DNA from: G963708325 sp963708325
GTDB taxonomy: Bacteria; Actinomycetota; Thermoleophilia; Solirubrobacterales; 70-9
NCBI GenBank assembly: GCA_963708325.1
Contig: OY970203.1
Location: 2,604,001 to 2,668,000, forward strand
DNA length: 64,000 nucleotides
Reading direction: 5' to 3'
Of the stretch, positions 59,065-64,000 are shown piece after piece. The first letter of the stretch is position 1; the number at the start of each line of letters is the position of its first letter. A program made the position numbers and the translations under genes. The notes under the pieces are model-generated. The model had not been told where the DNA came from and did not search any database. It worked only from the letters and a program-made list of their open reading frames with translations.

Positions 59065-60003
59065 TCAGAAGGACTCGTGCGGGGCGGGCACGGCCAGCGG
59101 CGGGGCAAGCACGCGGTCGATCGCCCCGCCGAGGGCGCGGTCGGACCAGCGATCCAGGTCGGCGTCGCGGCGCCTCCGAAGCACCGCCTCGACGAGTTCC
59201 CCCTCCGCCGGGACCGCCGGCGCGCGGAAGCTGTCGTGCTCGCCGGTCAGGGACTCGAGCGCCGCGGCGATCTGCCGCTGCGAGACACTCGCCCGCCGTT
59301 CGTCGCGCAGGGCGCCCGGGCCGAGGTCGTGATGGCGGAGCGCCGGGTCGATCGAGGCGGCCGCCCGGGCCGCCGCATCGGAAGGCCGGCACGAGATCCC
59401 GTGCCGCTCCAGGAACGCCTCCAGGCGGCGGGCCCAGCCGAGCGGGTCGCCGACGAGGCCGGCGAAGGGCACGACCACGACGGGCAGGCCCCGTGCGGCG
59501 TCGATCGCGCGGCGGACGTAGCGCTCCCACATCGCAAGCGCCAGTTGCCCGTCGACGCGGTAGCGACCGGGAAAGGAGCGGGCCGTCTCGAGCGGATTGC
59601 GGTAGGTCATCACGACCACCGGTCGCACGTCCAGCGAGCGCAACCAGAACGGCAGGGTGATCGAGGTGCGAGGGTCCTTCCACACGCATTGTCGCGTCCG
59701 GTGGACCAGGCCGAAGACCCTGCGGGCGGTCGCGTGGTGGGCGGCCAGCCCCGGATCGGCCTCCCAGCCCGCGGCCAGCGGCGGCGGCGCCGCCCAGCTT
59801 CCGCCGAGGAACCGCAGCAGGCGGTCGTTGAAGGCGGTCAGGCTCTGCGCCTCCCAGTAGCCGGCCGGGTTTGCGCTCGATGCCGGCTTCAGGTCGGCGC
59901 GCTCCCCGATCGGCACGCCGAGCAGGTTCACCATCCGAGCCGTCGCCGACGTTCCGCTGCGGTGCATCCCGATGACGAAGACTGCAGCCTCTGGGATCGG
60001 CAC
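59065..60003 (-). CDS. Sulfotransferase-family protein 1
   Basis: A 312-residue protein with a PAPS-binding loop at the N-terminus (VFVIGMHRSGTSATARMVNL) and the 3'-phosphate motif RPVVVMTYRNPLETARSF. It likely moves sulfate from PAPS to a glycan or lipid. The GTG start lies 4 nt behind a TAGGGT hexamer, so the gene may also be transcribed on its own. It lies in a run with another sulfotransferase and glycosyltransferases. Confidence 0.88.
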   Translation of the reverse strand: MPIPEAAVFVIGMHRSGTSATARMVNLLGVPIGERADLKPASSANPAGYWEAQSLTAFNDRLLRFLGGSWAAPPPLAAGWEADPGLAAHHATARRVFGLVHRTRQCVWKDPRTSITLPFWLRSLDVRPVVVMTYRNPLETARSFPGRYRVDGQLALAMWERYVRRAIDAARGLPVVVVPFAGLVGDPLGWARRLEAFLERHGISCRPSDAAARAAASIDPALRHHDLGPGALRDERRASVSQRQIAAALESLTGEHDSFRAPAVPAEGELVEAVLRRRRDADLDRWSDRALGGAIDRVLAPPLAVPAPHESF

Positions 60004-60055
60004 GCGCGAACCCTATCCGAGCGTCGGCGGCGGCTTCGACGCCGCCGCGAACGCG

Positions 60056-60799
60056 TCAGGACGACGCGTATCCGAAGCGGCGCAGAGCGGGCGCCGCGGC
60101 CTCGCCGATCGCATTGGCGAGCGCCCGGTCGGCGCGCCGCCAGCGCCCCAGCGACGCGGGGCGCCCGATCGCCTCGCTCGCCCGCGCGGCCAGGTCGGGC
60201 CCGTCGTCGGTTGCGCCGACGAAGTCCAGCAGGCGCTCGACTGTGTCCCGCGGCCGCGAGCAGAGGTCCTCGAACCTGATGCGCAGGTAGCGGCGTCCCA
60301 GCGCGCGCTCGCCGTCGTCGGCGGCGAGCCGGTTGGCCCAGGACCAGTACGCGGCCGACCGTACCGGCTGCGGGCCGATCCAGCGCGAGCCGAGCACCGC
60401 TGGCCCGTAGCGACGGGCCTGCTGCTGATTGGTCGAGAAGGCCATGTCGCGGCCGTCGCGGACGACATGCACGAACCGCAGCTCCGGGTGGCGCTCGAGC
60501 AGGAACGGGATCAGCAGGTAGCTGTGGGGATGCTTCCAGCCCCAGGGTTGCTCCGCGCGCGGTCGCGCGGAGAGATGGTGCTGCACCGCCGCGTCATGCT
60601 CCGCGACCATCTGCGGCGGCGGGTCCGGCGGCTCCGACCGCCGCCCCCGGATGTACGCGAGACCCCAGCGCCAGTCGAAGCGAGCCAGGTCCATCGCGTC
60701 GCCGAACGGGCTGAGGTCCGCGCCCATGAAGCGGCCGGCGCGCTGCACGATCGACATCACCAGCCCCGTGCCGGAGCCGCCGGTGCCGCCGATCACCAC
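60056..60799 (-). CDS. Sulfotransferase-family protein 2
   Basis: A 247-residue protein. The 5'-phosphosulfate loop is VIGGTGGSGTGLVMSIVQ, WGWKHPHSYLLIP follows, and the 3'-phosphate motif is FVHVVRDGRDMAFSTNQQ, with YLRIRFEDLCSRP near the C-terminus. It is only distantly similar to the neighbouring sulfotransferase. The GTG start is the first in frame before the loop. It is 29 nt after the GT2 gene upstream. Confidence 0.87.
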   Translation of the reverse strand: MVIGGTGGSGTGLVMSIVQRAGRFMGADLSPFGDAMDLARFDWRWGLAYIRGRRSEPPDPPPQMVAEHDAAVQHHLSARPRAEQPWGWKHPHSYLLIPFLLERHPELRFVHVVRDGRDMAFSTNQQQARRYGPAVLGSRWIGPQPVRSAAYWSWANRLAADDGERALGRRYLRIRFEDLCSRPRDTVERLLDFVGATDDGPDLAARASEAIGRPASLGRWRRADRALANAIGEAAAPALRRFGYASS

Positions 60800-60828
60800 C
60801 GGGCTCGAATGTCCGTCGCGGGGCGCCG

Positions 60829-61749
60829 CTACGTCCGCCTCCTGCGGAGGTCGCTGACGGCCAACGTCGCCGCGCCGAGGCGAAGCGCCACTCGCCGCAG
60901 CACCTCGAGGGCGGCCAAGCGCACCTCGATGCGGTCGCCGCGCCCGCCGATCTGCCGCGCCGTAGCCGCGGCCAGCGCGCCGATCGCCCGCAGCAGGTCG
61001 ATCGGCCTTCCCAGGGCGTAGCCGCGAGGCATGCCGTGGCGCCGCCGCAGCAGCGCGCGCCCGTATCCGTAGCCGACCTGCTGCGAGAGCAATGCCCGGG
61101 GCGAGGCGCGACCGCGGTGGTAGGCGATGGCGCCGGGCCGGTAGGTGATCCTGACCCGGCCCTGCTCGAGCAGGCGCCAGCTGATGTCGACGTCCTCGCC
61201 GCTCGTGAAGGTGGGGTCGAACCCGCCGACCCGCTGCAGGGCGCTGCGGCGGAAGGCGACGTTGGCGCCCGGGGCGAAGGGCCGGTCGAGCTCCAGCGCG
61301 AAACGGACCATCCCGGCCTCGCGGCGAGCGACGTAGCGCTCGGTGACGGTGCGGGGCCGGTAGGGCTCGATCTCGCCGGCCACCGCGCCGACCCCCTCGC
61401 CCTCGAACCCGGCGACCAGCTCGCTCAGCCAGCGTCGCTCGGCTACGCAGTCGGCGTCGAGGAAGGCGACGATCTCGCCGCGACAGGCCGGGATGGCGCG
61501 ATTGAGCGCGTGCGACTTTCCGCGCCGCGACTCGCGCAGGACATCGACGCCCAGGGCCCGCAGGATGGCGGCGGTGCGATCGGTGGAGCCGTTGTCCACG
61601 ACCAGGATCTGGCGGCTCGCGCGGGGGTAGTCAAGCGCCAGCAGCGAGCCGACGCAGTCCGCGATCGTGTGCTCGCCGTTGCGGACGGGGACGATCACGG
61701 ACACGAACGGCGCTGCTGCCGGAGACGCGCGTTTCGGGGGCGAGGCCAC
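60829..61749 (-). CDS. Family 2 glycosyltransferase
   Basis: A 306-residue GT-A enzyme: VSVIVPVRNGEHTIADCV, ILVVDNGSTDRTAAIL, GKSHALNRAI, IVAFLDADCV, and PFAPGANVAFRRSALQRVGGFD with SGEDVDISWRLLEQG. The ED residues before the W match the catalytic motif of the family. It is the first gene of the minus-strand glycan island and has a -10 6 nt from its GTG start. Confidence 0.9.
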   Translation of the reverse strand: MASPPKRASPAAAPFVSVIVPVRNGEHTIADCVGSLLALDYPRASRQILVVDNGSTDRTAAILRALGVDVLRESRRGKSHALNRAIPACRGEIVAFLDADCVAERRWLSELVAGFEGEGVGAVAGEIEPYRPRTVTERYVARREAGMVRFALELDRPFAPGANVAFRRSALQRVGGFDPTFTSGEDVDISWRLLEQGRVRITYRPGAIAYHRGRASPRALLSQQVGYGYGRALLRRRHGMPRGYALGRPIDLLRAIGALAAATARQIGGRGDRIEVRLAALEVLRRVALRLGAATLAVSDLRRRRT

Positions 61750-61755
61750 CGGCGC

Positions 61756-61761
61756 AGGCTA
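61756..61761 (-). promoter_or_regulatory. -10 element of the glycan island, leaderless type
   Basis: TAGCCT on the minus strand ends 6 nt before the GTG start at 61749. Confidence 0.45.
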
Positions 61762-61793
61762 CCCCGGCGAACCTGTTCCGCTTGGCGAGCAAC

Positions 61794-61799
61794 TAGACT
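61794..61799 (+). promoter_or_regulatory. -10 element of pyrG
   Basis: TAGACT lies 42 nt before the ATG, so unlike its neighbours pyrG should have a leader of about 35 nt. Confidence 0.45.
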
Positions 61800-61841
61800 C
61801 GCTGGGCAGGGCCGGATGACGACGAAATCGGAGTCAACAGG

Positions 61842-63527
<1,686 letters not shown>

Positions 63528-63631
63528 GGCCGGAGCCCCCCTCGGGCGGGATTGAGAAACCCGAAGAGCGGGGATTGAAAGCGTGATCGGGCCGGGATTT
63601 CGGTGCCCGGCTCGCCACGCCGGGAGGCGTC

Positions 63632-64000
63632 TTGTCCGAGCGCATCCGCGACCACATCCGCACCAACGTCGTCGGCTACATCGCCCTGTTCGCGTTCGCG
63701 ACGGGAGGATCCGCCTACGCGCTGAACGGCCGGGCGCCGGGGACCAACAGCGTCGGCTCCTACGACATCATCAACAAGGAGGTCAGGGGCCCCGACATCG
63801 CCATCGGTGCCGTCAGCTCGGGCAAGCTCGCCGCCGGCGCTGTGACCAACCCGAGGCTCGCGAACGACTCGGTGAACGGCGCCAAGGTCGCGGATGGATC
63901 GCTGAGCGGCGCCGACGTGCAGGCGAACTCGTTCGGCGCCAACCAGGTGAACGAGGCCTCGCTGGACCCCGGCGTTCTGCAGTCCCGCGTGAGCGGCAGC
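63632..64000 (+). CDS. Secreted low-complexity repeat protein (partial, runs off the window)
   Basis: A TTG start behind GGGAGG gives 123 codons open to the edge. The N-terminus (ERIRDHIRTNVVGYIALF) has a membrane helix ending in ATGGSAYALN, then degenerate repeats: IINKEVRGPDIAIGAV, SSGKLAAGAV, TNPRLANDSV, NGAKVADGSL, SGADVQANSF. Such stacked five-residue-type repeats (xxAxL) follow this helix in many proteins of the Thermoleophilia. The mature domain lies outside the window. Function unknown. Confidence 0.75.
   Translation, partial: MSERIRDHIRTNVVGYIALFAFATGGSAYALNGRAPGTNSVGSYDIINKEVRGPDIAIGAVSSGKLAAGAVTNPRLANDSVNGAKVADGSLSGADVQANSFGANQVNEASLDPGVLQSRVSGS

Noticed and set aside
63547..63600. 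GGGATTGAGAAAC / GGGGATTGAAAGC pair resembling the end of CRISPR repeats
   Set aside because: The two motifs lie only about 20 nt apart, are not the same sequence, and there are no spacers or further repeats, so it is not an array.

Overview
The window is very GC-rich, gene-dense chromosomal DNA of a high-GC actinobacterium. It best fits the Thermoleophilia (Solirubrobacterales-like). The reasons are the syntenic housekeeping blocks (alaS-ruvX-mltG-aroE, aroC-aroKB-aroQ-pepP-efp-nusB, tlyA-nadK-recN-steA-steB-pyrG), the many GTG/TTG starts, and a truncated secreted repeat protein at the right edge of a kind common in that class. The taxon is inferred; I see no rRNA or tRNA gene and no complete mobile element.

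Layout. 1-5516: end of mnmA, then alaS, ruvX, mltG and aroE. 5529-10549: type IV pilus motor genes pilB, pilT and pilC, a palindrome-rich intergenic region and a convergent prepilin gene. 10621-14599: small PRC-barrel protein, RDD membrane protein, a low-complexity exported protein and a two-component system. 14739-18713: a redox operon of two low-complexity exported or anchored proteins, ApbE flavin transferase, a ferric-reductase-like membrane protein, a flavoprotein reductase and a ferredoxin. 18783-20676: PRC/MgtE-N-like protein and an NRAMP-family transporter. 20778-24732: GGDEF-EAL protein, HtrA-like protease, small anchored protein. 24969-33371: second pilus block with two nearly identical major pilins, a truncated and an intact minor prepilin, a large prepilin, prepilin peptidase and pilM/N/O plus a PilP-position protein. 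33418-44436: shikimate genes, pepP, an exported nuclease-like protein, LtrA-like protein, efp, nusB, a small XseB-position ORF, ispA and dxs. 44489-53471: small membrane proteins, tlyA, nadK, MFS transporter, recN, Kelch protein, steA and steB. 53474-61749: a MraY/WecA-like protein and a minus-strand island of glycosyltransferases and sulfotransferases. 61842-64000: pyrG and the truncated repeat protein.

The most interesting signal is regulatory. At least seven sites in or beside the pilus loci match a sigma-28 (FliA/WhiG-type) promoter, roughly TCAAGTTC-N11/12-GCCGATAR. They precede pilT, the convergent prepilin, the GGDEF-EAL gene, both major pilins, the duplicated minor-prepilin 5' end and pilM. 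The second major pilin also carries a clear GEMM-I cyclic-di-GMP riboswitch in its leader; the first, almost identical, pilin does not. The window therefore looks like a coherent surface-motility or adhesion regulon: an alternative sigma factor turns on the pilus and a c-di-GMP enzyme, and c-di-GMP selects between two pilin gene copies.

A second signal is housekeeping promoter architecture. Many genes have a -10 hexamer of the form TAGNCT/TAACCT whose last base lies only 6-7 nt before the start codon, which implies leaderless mRNAs. A third is the ApbE redox operon, whose exported low-complexity proteins carry repeated T-G-A-S (and nearby T-G-A-T) motifs resembling ApbE flavinylation sites.
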